Made by a program: the position numbers and the translations under genes. Below the pieces are notes generated by a model. The model did not search any database and was not told where the DNA came from. It saw nothing but the letters and a program-made list of their open reading frames with translations. DNA of 55,639 bases. Origin: Bacillus altitudinis 41KF2b. GTDB lineage: Bacteria > Bacillota > Bacilli > Bacillales > Bacillaceae. This document shows, piece by piece, positions 38,585 through 50,484 of the stretch (positions within the stretch are counted from its first letter, which is position 1; each line of letters begins with the position of its first letter). The stretch spans positions 1 to 55,639 of the forward strand of contig NZ_ASJC01000014.1 in assembly GCF_000691145.1 (NCBI RefSeq). Reading direction: 5' to 3'.

Positions 38585-39476
38585 ATGTCGATTCATGGTC
38601 TCTTTTATATGGCATACCTACCCTTAAAACACCCCTTGTTTCAATCCCTCCGAGACCTTTTTCTCTCGTCAGTGTATTTCGGAGCACATCCCACACGTTG
38701 ATTCGATCTACAAATGGAGTGAAGCTGATCTTGGCAACAATATAGACGGGGTCAAGTGCATGAATGTTGACACGTGAGGGTGAGCTTGCAAAATTAGCAC
38801 CTGCTTGAATTAATGATTCAAAATGAGATTGGCAGGCACCTGCAAAGATCACGAGCTGATCTAAATGCGGAACCTTCCTTCTTGCCTTTTGAACCGTTTC
38901 AACGAAATGACGAGAATGACGATATGCACCGATATCGTGTACACCGCCCTTTTGTTTAGAATACGCATCATGTCCTGTGATGACCAAAATATCAGGCCGG
39001 TATTGATCAATTAATGAATCAATCATGCTTGGCATTTTCTTCTCGTGGCAATGCACACCATACACAGGTACACCAATTCTTTCATATACATCTAAGCATT
39101 TCTTTAAGTATGAAGCATCTCCATCTAAATGCAGAACCTTTCCGGGCATATGAAAATACTGCTCCTGATGCTGATATTGTCCAGACGTATAATACTCTTG
39201 TTTTTCACGAAGCAGCTGATAATCTTGCCTGAGTAAGTCGAGCGATTCGTTAATTTTCCGTTCATCGTCTTTCTCTCTTGTCAGTTGCTCCTCTTTTTGA
39301 ATCAAGACCAAATCTGACATCTTCGCATCGGCGATCAGCCTCACTTCATTCCCATGCAAAATGGCGGTGGCTTCGTGCTGGTCTGTCTCATCAATTCGAA
39401 TGATACGAAACATAATATCCATCTGATAGGATGCCCTCGTCACCATATCTCCTATTTGAAATTGCATGCTTTTCAC
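38583..39476 (-). CDS. yabG: Sporulation-specific coat protease YabG
   Basis: 297 aa, peptidase family U57. It processes spore coat proteins (for example SpoIVA, YeeK, SafA) in the mother cell. Visible features: an N-terminal beta-rich part (about 1-60), a charged helix (about 65-100), and the conserved core VYGVHCHEKKMPSMI, DILVITGHDAYSKQKGG and FAGACQSHFESL, containing the likely catalytic Cys/His. A sigma-K-type promoter precedes it. Confidence 0.93.
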   Translation of the reverse strand: MKSMQFQIGDMVTRASYQMDIMFRIIRIDETDQHEATAILHGNEVRLIADAKMSDLVLIQKEEQLTREKDDERKINESLDLLRQDYQLLREKQEYYTSGQYQHQEQYFHMPGKVLHLDGDASYLKKCLDVYERIGVPVYGVHCHEKKMPSMIDSLIDQYRPDILVITGHDAYSKQKGGVHDIGAYRHSRHFVETVQKARRKVPHLDQLVIFAGACQSHFESLIQAGANFASSPSRVNIHALDPVYIVAKISFTPFVDRINVWDVLRNTLTREKGLGGIETRGVLRVGMPYKRDHEST

Positions 39477-39551
39477 TCCACAATCAGGCTCTTATCCTGT
39501 TGGTATCGTCTTACGCTACACTTGTTCTTCTTTCAGGTGTGTTGTTCTTTC

Positions 39552-39580
39552 TAGCCTATGCCTGAACAGGTGAAGTGGTG
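39552..39580 (-). promoter_or_regulatory. sigma-K promoter of yabG
   Basis: Minus strand -10 CATAGGCTA (39552-39560) fits CATAnnnTA, with CACC (39577-39580) 16 bp upstream fitting the AC -35. yabG is sigma-K dependent in B. subtilis. Confidence 0.6.
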
Positions 39581-39589
39581 AAAACCAAA

Positions 39590-41033
<1,444 letters not shown>

Positions 41034-41079
41034 GTATTCCTCCGCTTGCAAAAACAATCTACATTTTTTTGTCAAAAAA

Positions 41080-41106
41080 TGAAACCTTCCATGCTGCTTT
41101 TGCGTC
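41080..41106 (+). promoter_or_regulatory. ECF-sigma promoter for an antisense RNA to rpfB
   Basis: Plus strand TGAAAC (41080-41085), a 17-bp spacer and CGTC (41103-41106), the sigma-X/M/W-type signature. It points into the 3' end of rpfB. The rpfB terminator hairpin has no T-run on this strand, so the transcript could enter rpfB. In B. subtilis yabE is controlled by such a sigma-X/M antisense RNA. Confidence 0.65.
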
Positions 41107-41141
41107 TAATTAATTAGAAAACAGTGCTTCTATTATAACCA

Positions 41142-41173
41142 AAAAAACAGAGGGTGCGCAAAGCCCTCTGTTC
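41142..41173 (-). terminator. Terminator after rpfB
   Basis: Minus strand AACAGAGGGC...ACCCTCTGTT followed by TTTTT. Confidence 0.85.
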
Positions 41174-41193
41174 ATATAAATGATTTGATGTGT

Positions 41194-42396
41194 TTATTTG
41201 AGCACTCTAATTTTCACTCGTTTATTTCCCCATTGATAAGCTGCCGACTTACTTGGGACGAACACATCAATTTTATTCCCTTTTATAGCAGATCCAGTGT
41301 CTGATGCAACGGCATACCCATAGCCTTCCACATACACTTTAGAGCCCAGCGGAATGACACTCGGATCTACTGCTATGACCTTCGCACCTGGATTTGCTTT
41401 TAAATTAAAGCCTGTAGACGTTCTGCCCGTACATCCAGCACAGCTCGCTGTATAGGCTGTAGACGTCACATAGAACTCTTTTCCTGAAGATTCATTACTT
41501 CTTGAAACCGCAGGTGACGCTTTAGGTTCCTTCTTGGACACTTGTGTACCAACGGCCACTAAACGATCCTTACTGTCTTTTGCAGTAACCTCTTTAATTA
41601 ATTCTTTAGACACCACTTTGCCGTTTTCTTTCACAATGGCATAGTGCTTCTTTAATTTACCTTCTTCACCTTTTTCAAGCACCTTCTCTTTTCCTTTTTC
41701 AAGAGATCGATCCTTTTTATGTTTGGTATCAAAAGCAATTTTCTCTTCCACTACATCGGTGACTTTTTCCACCCGAGTGATCTTCACATCTGCGCTTTTT
41801 TTAGAAAGGTGACTATGTAACGCAGGTTTGATCTTATCGTGCTTCTTGAGCTTCAGCTCTTGTTGCTTTAAAAAGTCAGCGACCGTAGTCGAAGTGGTCC
41901 ACACTTTCTTATCCTTTCCTCCATCGTTTAAGCTGACCTGGAAGGCCTGCTGAACCACAAGATCCATATTCTTTTTAATCTTGTCATTCTTTCCTGGAGT
42001 TACTTGATCGTGCTTCCCAATATCTATCTTCTCATTCTTCAATAATGCTCCAACCGTCTGATCTGTTGTCAATATCGTTTTCTCTTTCCCATCTAGGGTG
42101 AGATGAACCGGTATAGCCGCATCATACACAATGTTCATGTTGTCTTGAATCTTTGTATTTAGACTTGGAGAGATATGATCCTCCGCCCTGGTCCTTATTC
42201 CAAGGTCTGAAAGCAGCTGTGCTACTGTCTCTTCATGTGTACGAATTGTCTTCTCTTTGCCATTGATTGAAATGGTAATAGACTGCTTGGTGAGCTCATG
42301 CGCACCGTAAGCCGTCCCAGTTCCAGCTAAAAGCAAGCAAGCGACTAGAAATAAAACCTTGCCTTTTCCTAGCTTGACAGAAAACAGATTTTTCAT
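41194..42396 (-). CDS. rpfB: Cell-wall-binding protein with DUF348, G5 and 3D domains (YabE)
   Basis: 400 aa from the first ATG. An N-terminal membrane/signal segment (about 10-30, VLFLVACLLLAGTGTAYGA) is followed by three DUF348 repeats (about 35-205) and a G5 domain (about 205-285). The C-terminal 3D domain has TAYTASCAGCTGRTSTG and DTGSAIKGNKIDVFV. It resembles Rpf/Sps muralytic enzymes. The Shine-Dalgarno AAGGAGG is 20 nt from this ATG but 8 nt from an in-frame ATC at 42406-42408, so the true start may be 4 codons earlier. An antisense promoter faces the gene. Confidence 0.9.
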   Translation of the reverse strand: MKNLFSVKLGKGKVLFLVACLLLAGTGTAYGAHELTKQSITISINGKEKTIRTHEETVAQLLSDLGIRTRAEDHISPSLNTKIQDNMNIVYDAAIPVHLTLDGKEKTILTTDQTVGALLKNEKIDIGKHDQVTPGKNDKIKKNMDLVVQQAFQVSLNDGGKDKKVWTTSTTVADFLKQQELKLKKHDKIKPALHSHLSKKSADVKITRVEKVTDVVEEKIAFDTKHKKDRSLEKGKEKVLEKGEEGKLKKHYAIVKENGKVVSKELIKEVTAKDSKDRLVAVGTQVSKKEPKASPAVSRSNESSGKEFYVTSTAYTASCAGCTGRTSTGFNLKANPGAKVIAVDPSVIPLGSKVYVEGYGYAVASDTGSAIKGNKIDVFVPSKSAAYQWGNKRVKIRVLK

Positions 42397-42435
42397 TTTT
42401 TGTACGATGAAAAACGCCTCCTTCTCCTCGGAGAG

Positions 42436-42464
42436 ATTATATAGAGTATCTCAAAACCTGTCAA
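42436..42464 (-). promoter_or_regulatory. rpfB sigma-A promoter
   Basis: Minus strand TTGACA (42459-42464), a 17-bp spacer and TATAAT (42436-42441). The leader begins with a TCTCC-GA-GGAGA hairpin and is only about 30 nt long. Confidence 0.85.
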
Positions 42465-42640
42465 CCCTTCCACCCACTGTACAAAAATGCTCGATTGTAA
42501 ACCTATTATGGGAGATTTTTGGAAGGAAGGGAAGAAAGACTTATCGACAACTTATCCTATGAGGAGGCGCAAACGTGTAGAACTTTTTCGTTATGTTTCA
42601 CAATTGGACAAGCTTAAACAAGGATTGACATCATATACTG

Positions 42641-43408
42641 TCAGTTTATACGGAAAACTTTTTTCGCATTTTCTGTTGTCAATGCAGCAAGCTCTTCAAA
42701 GCTTATTTCTCGCAATTCAGCAATTTGTTCTGCGATATATTTCACATAGCTCGGCTCATTTCGTTTCCCTCTAAATGGCGCTGGAGTTAAATACGGGCAG
42801 TCTGTCTCAATCAGAAGACGATCACTTGGAATATCCTTGACAACTTCTTTCGGTTTTTTCGCATTTTTAAATGTCACAGGTCCACCGAATGAGATATAAA
42901 AGTTCATTTCCATACACGCTTTTGCAATTTCGAGGCTGCCAGTAAAGCAGTGCATAATTCCTCCGACTTCTGCCGCTCCTTCTTCTTTTAAGATCGTCAC
43001 TACATCTTCCGTAGCGTCACGGTTATGAATGATGATTGGCAGATTCACTTCTTTTGCAAGAGCAATTTGACGTCTAAAGACTTCTTTTTGCACATCTTTT
43101 GGCGACTTGTCCCAATAGTAATCTAGACCCATTTCTCCAATGGCAACAACCTTTTCATGCTGAGATAATTCTTTGATCCAAGCCAAATCTTCATCTGTCA
43201 TATCAATGGCATCAACAGGATGCCAGCCGATGGCTGCATACATAAAATCATATGCTTCAATTAGCTCCATCGCTCTCGTAATGGTTGGACGATCAAACCC
43301 GACCACCACAATCTTCTCTACTTTTTCACTTTTGGCTCTTTCAATCACCTGCTCTAAGTCTTCATTATATTGTTCAGCATTTAAGTGGGCATGTGTATCA
43401 AATAACAT
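42641..43408 (-). CDS. tatD: TatD-family metal-dependent DNase
   Basis: 255 aa. The metallo-hydrolase TIM barrel begins with FDTHAHLN (metal His6 and His8). GEMGLDYYW gives the metal Glu, IIHNRDA and MHCFTG carry further metal histidines, and LLIETDCPYLTP holds the catalytic Asp. A 3'-5' DNA exonuclease by family. AAAGGAGC precedes the ATG. Formerly yabD. Confidence 0.93.
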   Translation of the reverse strand: MLFDTHAHLNAEQYNEDLEQVIERAKSEKVEKIVVVGFDRPTITRAMELIEAYDFMYAAIGWHPVDAIDMTDEDLAWIKELSQHEKVVAIGEMGLDYYWDKSPKDVQKEVFRRQIALAKEVNLPIIIHNRDATEDVVTILKEEGAAEVGGIMHCFTGSLEIAKACMEMNFYISFGGPVTFKNAKKPKEVVKDIPSDRLLIETDCPYLTPAPFRGKRNEPSYVKYIAEQIAELREISFEELAALTTENAKKVFRIN

Positions 43409-43435
43409 GGTTGATTGCTCCTTTCGACAATTCTT

Positions 43436-43484
43436 CTGAAAAACAAAAGGTGTTCGACGAAATGTTACACGTGGAACACCTTTG
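43436..43484 (-). terminator. Terminator after metS
   Basis: Minus strand AAAGGTGTTC...GAACACCTTT with an 18-nt loop and downstream T-rich sequence, between metS and tatD. Confidence 0.7.
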
Positions 43485-43489
43485 TTAAA

Positions 43490-45559
<2,070 letters not shown>

Positions 45560-45611
45560 TCATTAAAATGTGTCAGATCATTTCATTATGTTTTGCACTT
45601 GTGCTTTCTCT

Positions 45612-45639
45612 ATGATACCATCTTAGCCTTTAAGATCAA
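45612..45639 (-). promoter_or_regulatory. Probable metS promoter
   Basis: Minus strand -35 TTGATC (45634-45639), a 16-bp spacer and -10 TATCAT (45612-45617). It would give a leader of about 115 nt containing a GCAC-AA-GTGC hairpin and the terminator. Confidence 0.5.
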
Positions 45640-45689
45640 GCATATATACATAGAACAGATTGAAATGAACGAAAAAGATGAGTTTTTCG

Positions 45690-45721
45690 AAAAAAACGAC
45701 AAAACGCTCGACATTTTGTCG
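45690..45721 (-). terminator. Orphan intrinsic terminator in the metS-abrB gap
   Basis: Minus strand CGACAAAA-TGTCGAGCG-TTTTGTCG followed by TTTTTTT. No gene on this strand ends here. The arms and loop are built of TGTCG/CGACA units, one of which (TGTCGAA, 45717-45723 on the plus strand) equals a Spo0A box. It may end an unannotated small RNA or stop readthrough. Confidence 0.6.
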
Positions 45722-45907
45722 AATATTGTCGTATGAAATCTATTTCCAGATTTACAATTGGCTAAATTAGGGCAAAAGTCTTGTTAATCTGTTATCGTCA
45801 TTTTTCATATTTTTATAGATAAATTCTGAAAAATCCTTATACACCGGTAGTTTCAAGGTCCTTTGACTTTAAGAGTCATATTTTACAAACAATAGTAAAC
45901 AAAATGA

Positions 45908-45936
45908 TTGACGATTTATGGAAACCTTGTTATGCT
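45908..45936 (+). promoter_or_regulatory. abrB promoter
   Basis: -35 TTGACG (45908-45913), a 17-bp spacer and -10 TATGCT (45931-45936), with a start site around 45943, 15 nt or so before the Spo0A boxes. A second upstream promoter may lie near TTGACT at 45863; it was not resolved. Confidence 0.75.
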
Positions 45937-45952
45937 AGGAATGTAAGGAATT

Positions 45953-45969
45953 TGTCGAATAATGACGAA
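45953..45969 (+). promoter_or_regulatory. Spo0A boxes of abrB
   Basis: TGTCGAA (45953-45959) and TGACGAA (45963-45969), tandem with a 10-bp period just downstream of the start site, matching the known abrB operator repressed by Spo0A~P. Confidence 0.85.
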
Positions 45970-46015
45970 GATAATATTATATTAAGAATAAGAACTTTTT
46001 GGGAGGAGAATGAAG

Positions 46016-46300
46016 ATGAAATCTACAGGTATTGTACGTAAAGTTGACGAATTAGGACGCGTGGTGATTCCAATCGAGCTTCGCCGTACGTTAGGAATCG
46101 CAGAAAAAGACGCTTTGGAAATTTATGTTGATGATGAAAAAATTATCCTAAAAAAATATAAACCAAACATGACTTGCCAAGTAACAGGTGAAGTATCAGA
46201 CGATAACCTTAAACTTGCTAATGGTAAATTAGTTCTTAGCCGTGAAGGTGCAGAGCAAATCATTAACGAAATCCAAAACCAACTTCAATCACAAAAATAA
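46016..46300 (+). CDS. abrB: Transition-state regulator AbrB
   Basis: 94 aa from the second ATG, 9 nt after GGAGG; the ATG two codons earlier is too close. The N-terminal swapped-hairpin DNA-binding domain (KSTGIVRKVDELGRVVIPIE, about 1-50, with Cys near 54) is followed by the C-terminal multimerisation domain. It represses post-exponential genes such as spoVG. It is the only clear plus-strand gene in the window, with Spo0A control visible upstream. Paralogous DNA-binding domain to SpoVT. Confidence 0.97.
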   Translation: MKSTGIVRKVDELGRVVIPIELRRTLGIAEKDALEIYVDDEKIILKKYKPNMTCQVTGEVSDDNLKLANGKLVLSREGAEQIINEIQNQLQSQK

Positions 46301-46309
46301 GTTTTATAT

Positions 46310-46343
46310 AAAAAGGTTCTTGCACCGTTTGCAAGAACCTTTC
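46310..46343. terminator. Bidirectional terminator between abrB and rsmI
   Basis: AAAGGTTCTTGC...GCAAGAACCTTT, a 12-bp perfect stem with a short loop between convergent genes. The minus strand has five T after the stem; the plus strand has TTTCTTTATT. Confidence 0.85.
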
Positions 46344-46344
46344 T

Positions 46345-47226
46345 TTATTGTTCAATATGATACGCATCATAGATCGTCCGCTTTGGCACACCACGTTCGA
46401 CCGCAGTACGTTTAATAGCCTCTTTTGACGTTAACCCTTCCTCTATGTAATGGATCACGTGCTCTTTTTCAGATAAAGAATTCCACCAAGCTTCTTCATT
46501 CAGTTCTTCTTCATCCTGATCATTTCCTTGTACGACGAGACAGAATTCACCACGGATTTGTTGTTCTGTCACCCAAGTCAGCGCGTATTCTAAATCTCCA
46601 CGAATAAACTCTTCAAATTTCTTTGTCAGTTCTCTCGTAATGGCAATATTCCGGTTCCCCCACACTTCTTTCATCACAGTCAGCGTTTCTTTTAACCGAT
46701 GGGGCGCTTCATAGAAAATAATTGTTTCTTGGCGTTTCTTCAATGCTTCCAACTGTTTTTTCTTTTCCTTTTTTTGACGATCAAGAAAACCGTAAAAGAA
46801 AAATGGCTGTGGTGCGATTCCTGACGCAATAAGCGCCGTAAGTGCTGCGTTTGCACCAGGTAACGGAATGACATAGCCTCCGATGTTCGTAAAGTCGCGA
46901 ACCACTTCGGCTCCTGGATCAGAGATCGTCGGTAAACCCGCATCGCTCACGAGTGCAATATTCTTTCCTTCTTTTAACCATTCGATTAACTTGTGACCAC
47001 TGCTATCTTTGTTATGTTCATGATAACTCGTTAATGGGGTATCAATTTCATAGACATGACAAAGCTTTTTCGTTTGTCTCGTATCTTCTGCGGCAATATA
47101 GTCTACATCTTTTAACGTTTGTATCGCTCGAAATGTCATATCTTCTAAGTTTCCAATCGGGGTTGGTACGAGATAAAGAATACCCATTTCTGATTGACCA
47201 TCAAAGCTTTTCTGTGTCTTTTTCAT
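46345..47226 (-). CDS. rsmI: 16S rRNA 2'-O-ribose C1402 methyltransferase RsmI
   Basis: 293 aa SAM enzyme of the tetrapyrrole-methylase fold: [47 protein letters not shown] and [16 protein letters not shown] are diagnostic. It modifies the decoding centre. A C-terminal helical extension ends in an HTH-like [29 protein letters not shown] precedes the ATG. It overlaps yazA by 26 nt. Formerly yabC/yraL type. Confidence 0.95.
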   Translation of the reverse strand: MKKTQKSFDGQSEMGILYLVPTPIGNLEDMTFRAIQTLKDVDYIAAEDTRQTKKLCHVYEIDTPLTSYHEHNKDSSGHKLIEWLKEGKNIALVSDAGLPTISDPGAEVVRDFTNIGGYVIPLPGANAALTALIASGIAPQPFFFYGFLDRQKKEKKKQLEALKKRQETIIFYEAPHRLKETLTVMKEVWGNRNIAITRELTKKFEEFIRGDLEYALTWVTEQQIRGEFCLVVQGNDQDEEELNEEAWWNSLSEKEHVIHYIEEGLTSKEAIKRTAVERGVPKRTIYDAYHIEQ

Positions 47227-47500
47227 GTGCCGCCTCCTTTTTGATTCGCTTTTCTTCTATATACATATCCTTTTTTCGACGTGTCCACGTTTTGAAACGA
47301 TATTCCTGTTGCATGGCTTCTCTTTTGGTTGAAAAACATTCGTGATAATAAAGTTCCACCGGCCGTCTGGCTCTCGTATACTTTGCACCCTTCCCACTAT
47401 TATGGGCAGTCAGCCTTTTTTGTAAATCATTTGTATACCCAGCGTACAAACTACCATCTGCACATTTCAATACATAGAAATAATGACTATGCTTCTCCAT
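47201..47500 (-). CDS. yazA: GIY-YIG domain protein (UPF0213)
   Basis: 99 aa from [18 protein letters not shown] single GIY-YIG nuclease-like domain: [23 protein letters not shown] has the paired Y-V / Y-A-G motif, with catalytic-type Arg and the Glu in [18 protein letters not shown]. It may cut or bind structured nucleic acid; activity is unproven. It overlaps trmN6 by 14 nt and rsmI by 26 nt, both in other frames. Confidence 0.87.
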   Translation of the reverse strand: MEKHSHYFYVLKCADGSLYAGYTNDLQKRLTAHNSGKGAKYTRARRPVELYYHECFSTKREAMQQEYRFKTWTRRKKDMYIEEKRIKKEAAHEKDTEKL

Positions 47501-48230
47501 ACAGTATCGTCCTGATTTCTTTTGTATACTCTTGGTCTTCTCCATAAACAAAAAGCGGCGGGAGAATTTTCAAATCCGGCTTTCCATCTTTCATGCCTTC
47601 CACTAAAATGGTATTCGCTTCTTTTCCTTGTTTCGGATATACAAATTGAATTCGTTTTGGCTCAATTCGGTATTTCTTCATCATTTCAACAATCTCAAGC
47701 AGCCGTCCAGGACGGTGAACCATTGCCAGTTTGCCTCCTTGCTTTAGCAAAGTGGAAGAAACACGAATGACATCTTCTAATGTACAATGAATCTCATGAC
47801 GTGCGATCGCCAAATACTCATTTTCATTGATTTCATCCTTAGAAGGAGTCTTAAAATATGGCGGATTACAAGTAATCACGTCTACTTTGTGGTTTCCGTA
47901 CCGTTTAGGCATATCATTTAAATCACCATGGATCAACTCAATCTGCTGCTCCAGTTGATTATGCGCCACACTTCTCTTTGCCATATCAAACAGGCGTTCT
48001 TGAATTTCAACCCCTGTAATAGAGGCTTTAGATCTCGTCGAAAGCAGCAATGGAACGATGCCATTTCCCGTACAAAGATCAATAATCTCCCCTTTTTGAA
48101 TCGGCACATACGCAAATTTTGCTAATAACACTGCATCCAATGAAAAGGCGAACACCGTTTTACTTTGAATAATTTTCATATCTTCTGCAAGCAAGTAGTC
48201 TAAACGTTCATCTTCTCTTAACGAAACCAT
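47487..48230 (-). CDS. trmN6: tRNA1(Val) A37 N6-methyltransferase
   Basis: 247 aa class I SAM methyltransferase. Motif [14 protein letters not shown] (about 51-63) and the N6-adenine motif NPPY (122-125) are clear. By family it methylates A37 of tRNA-Val. AAAGGAT precedes the ATG. First gene of trmN6-yazA-rsmI, following a terminator after yabA. Formerly yabB. Confidence 0.92.
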   Translation of the reverse strand: MVSLREDERLDYLLAEDMKIIQSKTVFAFSLDAVLLAKFAYVPIQKGEIIDLCTGNGIVPLLLSTRSKASITGVEIQERLFDMAKRSVAHNQLEQQIELIHGDLNDMPKRYGNHKVDVITCNPPYFKTPSKDEINENEYLAIARHEIHCTLEDVIRVSSTLLKQGGKLAMVHRPGRLLEIVEMMKKYRIEPKRIQFVYPKQGKEANTILVEGMKDGKPDLKILPPLFVYGEDQEYTKEIRTILYGEA

Positions 48231-48252
48231 GATGTATCCTTTCTTTTCCTGT

Positions 48253-48284
48253 GAAAAAGGCTCCCGATTCAGCGGAAGCCTTTT
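48253..48284 (-). terminator. Terminator after yabA
   Basis: Minus strand AAAAGGCTTCC...GGGAGCCTTTTT, a stem of 11 bp, immediately past the yabA stop. It separates the yaaO-yabA unit from trmN6. Confidence 0.85.
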
Positions 48285-48285
48285 C

Positions 48286-48639
48286 TCATTTTTTATTTAA
48301 AAATGACAGACAGAACAAACAGTCTCCCTCTTTCCGAATGCTCCCATAATGTACATTACAAATATGGAAGCCCTCCTGATATAAACGAGCTAGGTTATCA
48401 TGACCTTCTCCTATATCAGAATGACTTGGCTTCTGGGCAGAATCATGCTCTGCCTCAGACGATTTATCTCGATCGGATTGATCCAGACGTTCACGCAAGT
48501 GCTGATTCTCCATCTGCAGCTGATGATTTTCTTCAATCACTTCACCGATATGATTTTTCAAATCACCTAGCTGGCGATAAAGAGAACCGATTTGTTCTTC
48601 TAAATTAATCACCGTATCAAATAGTTCCTTTTTATCCAA
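48286..48639 (-). CDS. yabA: Replication initiation-control protein YabA
   Basis: 117 aa starting at TTG after GAGGTG. An N-terminal leucine-zipper-like coiled coil (about 1-55) forms the tetramer. A polar linker follows, then a C-terminal zinc site with Cys94, His97, Cys107 and Cys110. YabA bridges DnaA and the clamp DnaN to prevent over-initiation. It shares its cluster with holB and tmk, also replication-related. Confidence 0.94.
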   Translation of the reverse strand: MDKKELFDTVINLEEQIGSLYRQLGDLKNHIGEVIEENHQLQMENQHLRERLDQSDRDKSSEAEHDSAQKPSHSDIGEGHDNLARLYQEGFHICNVHYGSIRKEGDCLFCLSFLNKK

Positions 48640-48653
48640 GGTGGCACACCTCG

Positions 48654-49481
48654 TTACTCAGTTGTTTGTGCAGATACAACGCCTTCTTGTAATAATTCTT
48701 CCCAAGTATATTCTATCACTTTTTCTTGCCCGGTTAATTCAACTTGCAAAATTCGTTCTAAAATATTAAGCCCTACTACCTTTGCAGAGCCATTAGACGT
48801 CTGAATCGTTTCACCGATGTCCGGTAATTGTTCTTTTGCTGTTTCGTACTCATCATTCTCATATTTCAAGCAGCACATTAAACGGCCGCAAAGCCCTGAA
48901 ATTTTGGTAGGGTTTAACGAGAGGTTTTGATCTTTTGCCATTTTAATGGACACAGGTTCAAAATCTCCTAAGAAAGTTGAACAGCAAAGCATACGTCCAC
49001 ACGGACCAATGCCGCCTAGCATTTTTGCCTCGTCTCTTACACCGATTTGACGAAGTTCAATTCTCGTCTTAAAAATAGATGCAAGATCCTTGACCAGCTC
49101 ACGGAAATCTACTCTGCCATCCGCTGTAAAATAGAAGATGACCTTGTTGCGGTCGAATGTAAATTCGACATCGACCAGCTTCATTTCCAGGCCGTGTTCA
49201 CTTACTTTCTGAAGACATGTGTCAAAGGCTGCCATCGCTGCTTCTTTGTTCTCCTCAACGATGAGCCGGTCTCGTTCGTCTGCGACGCGAATCACCTTAC
49301 GCAAAGGGAGAACCACATCGTGTTCATCTACTTTTTTATTGGCGATGACCACTTGCCCGTACTCAACACCTCTGACTGTTTCTACAATGACACAACTATC
49401 ATTTTCTATATGAAATCCATTAGGATCGAAATAATAGATTTTGCCCGCTTTTTTAAAGCGAACACCAATTACGTTGTACAA
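48654..49481 (-). CDS. ricT: RicT (YaaT), iron-sulfur component of the RicAFT complex
   Basis: 275 aa PSP1-domain protein, starting at TTG after GGAGGGAT. Conserved cysteines Cys161, Cys166, Cys167, Cys198, Cys203 and Cys204 in GPCGRMLCC and GLCGRLMCC fit [4Fe-4S] binding. With RicA and RicF it speeds RNase Y-dependent mRNA maturation and Spo0A phosphorylation in B. subtilis. It lies 2 nt after holB. Confidence 0.93.
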   Translation of the reverse strand: MYNVIGVRFKKAGKIYYFDPNGFHIENDSCVIVETVRGVEYGQVVIANKKVDEHDVVLPLRKVIRVADERDRLIVEENKEAAMAAFDTCLQKVSEHGLEMKLVDVEFTFDRNKVIFYFTADGRVDFRELVKDLASIFKTRIELRQIGVRDEAKMLGGIGPCGRMLCCSTFLGDFEPVSIKMAKDQNLSLNPTKISGLCGRLMCCLKYENDEYETAKEQLPDIGETIQTSNGSAKVVGLNILERILQVELTGQEKVIEYTWEELLQEGVVSAQTTE

Positions 49482-49483
49482 GC

Positions 49484-50473
49484 TTATCCCTCCTGCAACA
49501 TCAACACCAATTGCTCCATTAGCCCTTGGGCATTCACGTTGGATTGAAGTCTCTTTTTCGCTTCTAATACAGCAAGGATCTGATTCGTCACCATCTGCTG
49601 TGTGGAATGCAGCGCGTGCTGCTTCATTGTCTGGAATAAGTCTTGATAAATGACTTTATCTTCATTTCCTATTTGAATCGACAATACATCACGATATATA
49701 AATAAAAGCATATCAAGACCAGTTTCTTGAAGGTCTTTCTCTTTGAAAAAAGGCATCCATTGATCTTGTATATAAAAAAATGCATGTTCTTTTCGCTGGT
49801 GTAAGACTTCATACAATTTTATCACTTTCGCTCTAGACTCTGCAAACTGATCATTTCGACTTAATTCGAGTGCTTCTGCTAAATTATTGGTTAAATTCGA
49901 CAAAAGCCTTGCAAGATCCTGAGACACGCCTTCTTGTAAAAGCTGCTGCTCCAAAGATTGCGGCTGTAGCGGCTGAAAGCTAAGCATCTGACATCTTGAA
50001 ATAATCGTATCCAGCATTTTATGCGATTGTTCAGTGATTAAAACTGCCATCGTTTCCCGGTTGGGCTCCTCTAGGAACTTTAATAAACTGTTCGCAGCAT
50101 TGACCGTCATTTTGTCCGCATGGAGAATGATATACATTTTCCGATGCGATTCTACGCCTGCTTTTGTAAATTCCTCCTGCAAAGCCTGCACTTGTGCCTT
50201 CTTAATTGATTGACCGTCAGGCTGCACTAGATGTAAATCAGGATGGTTGCCAGACTGAATTCTTTTGCAGTTTTGACAGGACTCGCATGGTTTCACTCCT
50301 GCTTCCAAACAAAAAAAGCTCTTCGCTAAAAGCATCGCAGCATCTAGCTTTCCTGTCCCTTTTTTTCCTTCAAATAAATAAGCATGAGCCAGTCGGTCTT
50401 TATCAATACTATTAAAAATCAGCCGCATGACGCGCGGCTGTAACTCATTCATGTCATCCCAGCTAATTGCCAT
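49484..50473 (-). CDS. holB: DNA polymerase III delta' subunit
   Basis: 329 aa clamp-loader subunit. The P-loop is degenerate (EGKKGTGKLDAA, 35-46; Leu-Asp replaces the Thr/Ser), as expected for the non-hydrolysing delta' subunit. A zinc module has Cys55, Cys63, Cys66 and Cys69. SRCQML is the arginine-finger (SRC) motif. The last third is the C-terminal collar domain. It sits between yaaR and ricT. Confidence 0.94.
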   Translation of the reverse strand: MAISWDDMNELQPRVMRLIFNSIDKDRLAHAYLFEGKKGTGKLDAAMLLAKSFFCLEAGVKPCESCQNCKRIQSGNHPDLHLVQPDGQSIKKAQVQALQEEFTKAGVESHRKMYIILHADKMTVNAANSLLKFLEEPNRETMAVLITEQSHKMLDTIISRCQMLSFQPLQPQSLEQQLLQEGVSQDLARLLSNLTNNLAEALELSRNDQFAESRAKVIKLYEVLHQRKEHAFFYIQDQWMPFFKEKDLQETGLDMLLFIYRDVLSIQIGNEDKVIYQDLFQTMKQHALHSTQQMVTNQILAVLEAKKRLQSNVNAQGLMEQLVLMLQEG

Positions 50474-50484
50474 GTTATCACTCT

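Noticed and set aside
42397..42640. c-di-AMP riboswitch upstream of rpfB
   Set aside because: Such riboswitches precede rpf genes in actinobacteria, but here the promoter is within about 40 bp of the start, leaving no room for an aptamer.
49047..49547. Plus-strand ORF of 166 codons across ricT and the end of holB
   Set aside because: Long but antisense to two conserved genes, with shadow-like composition.
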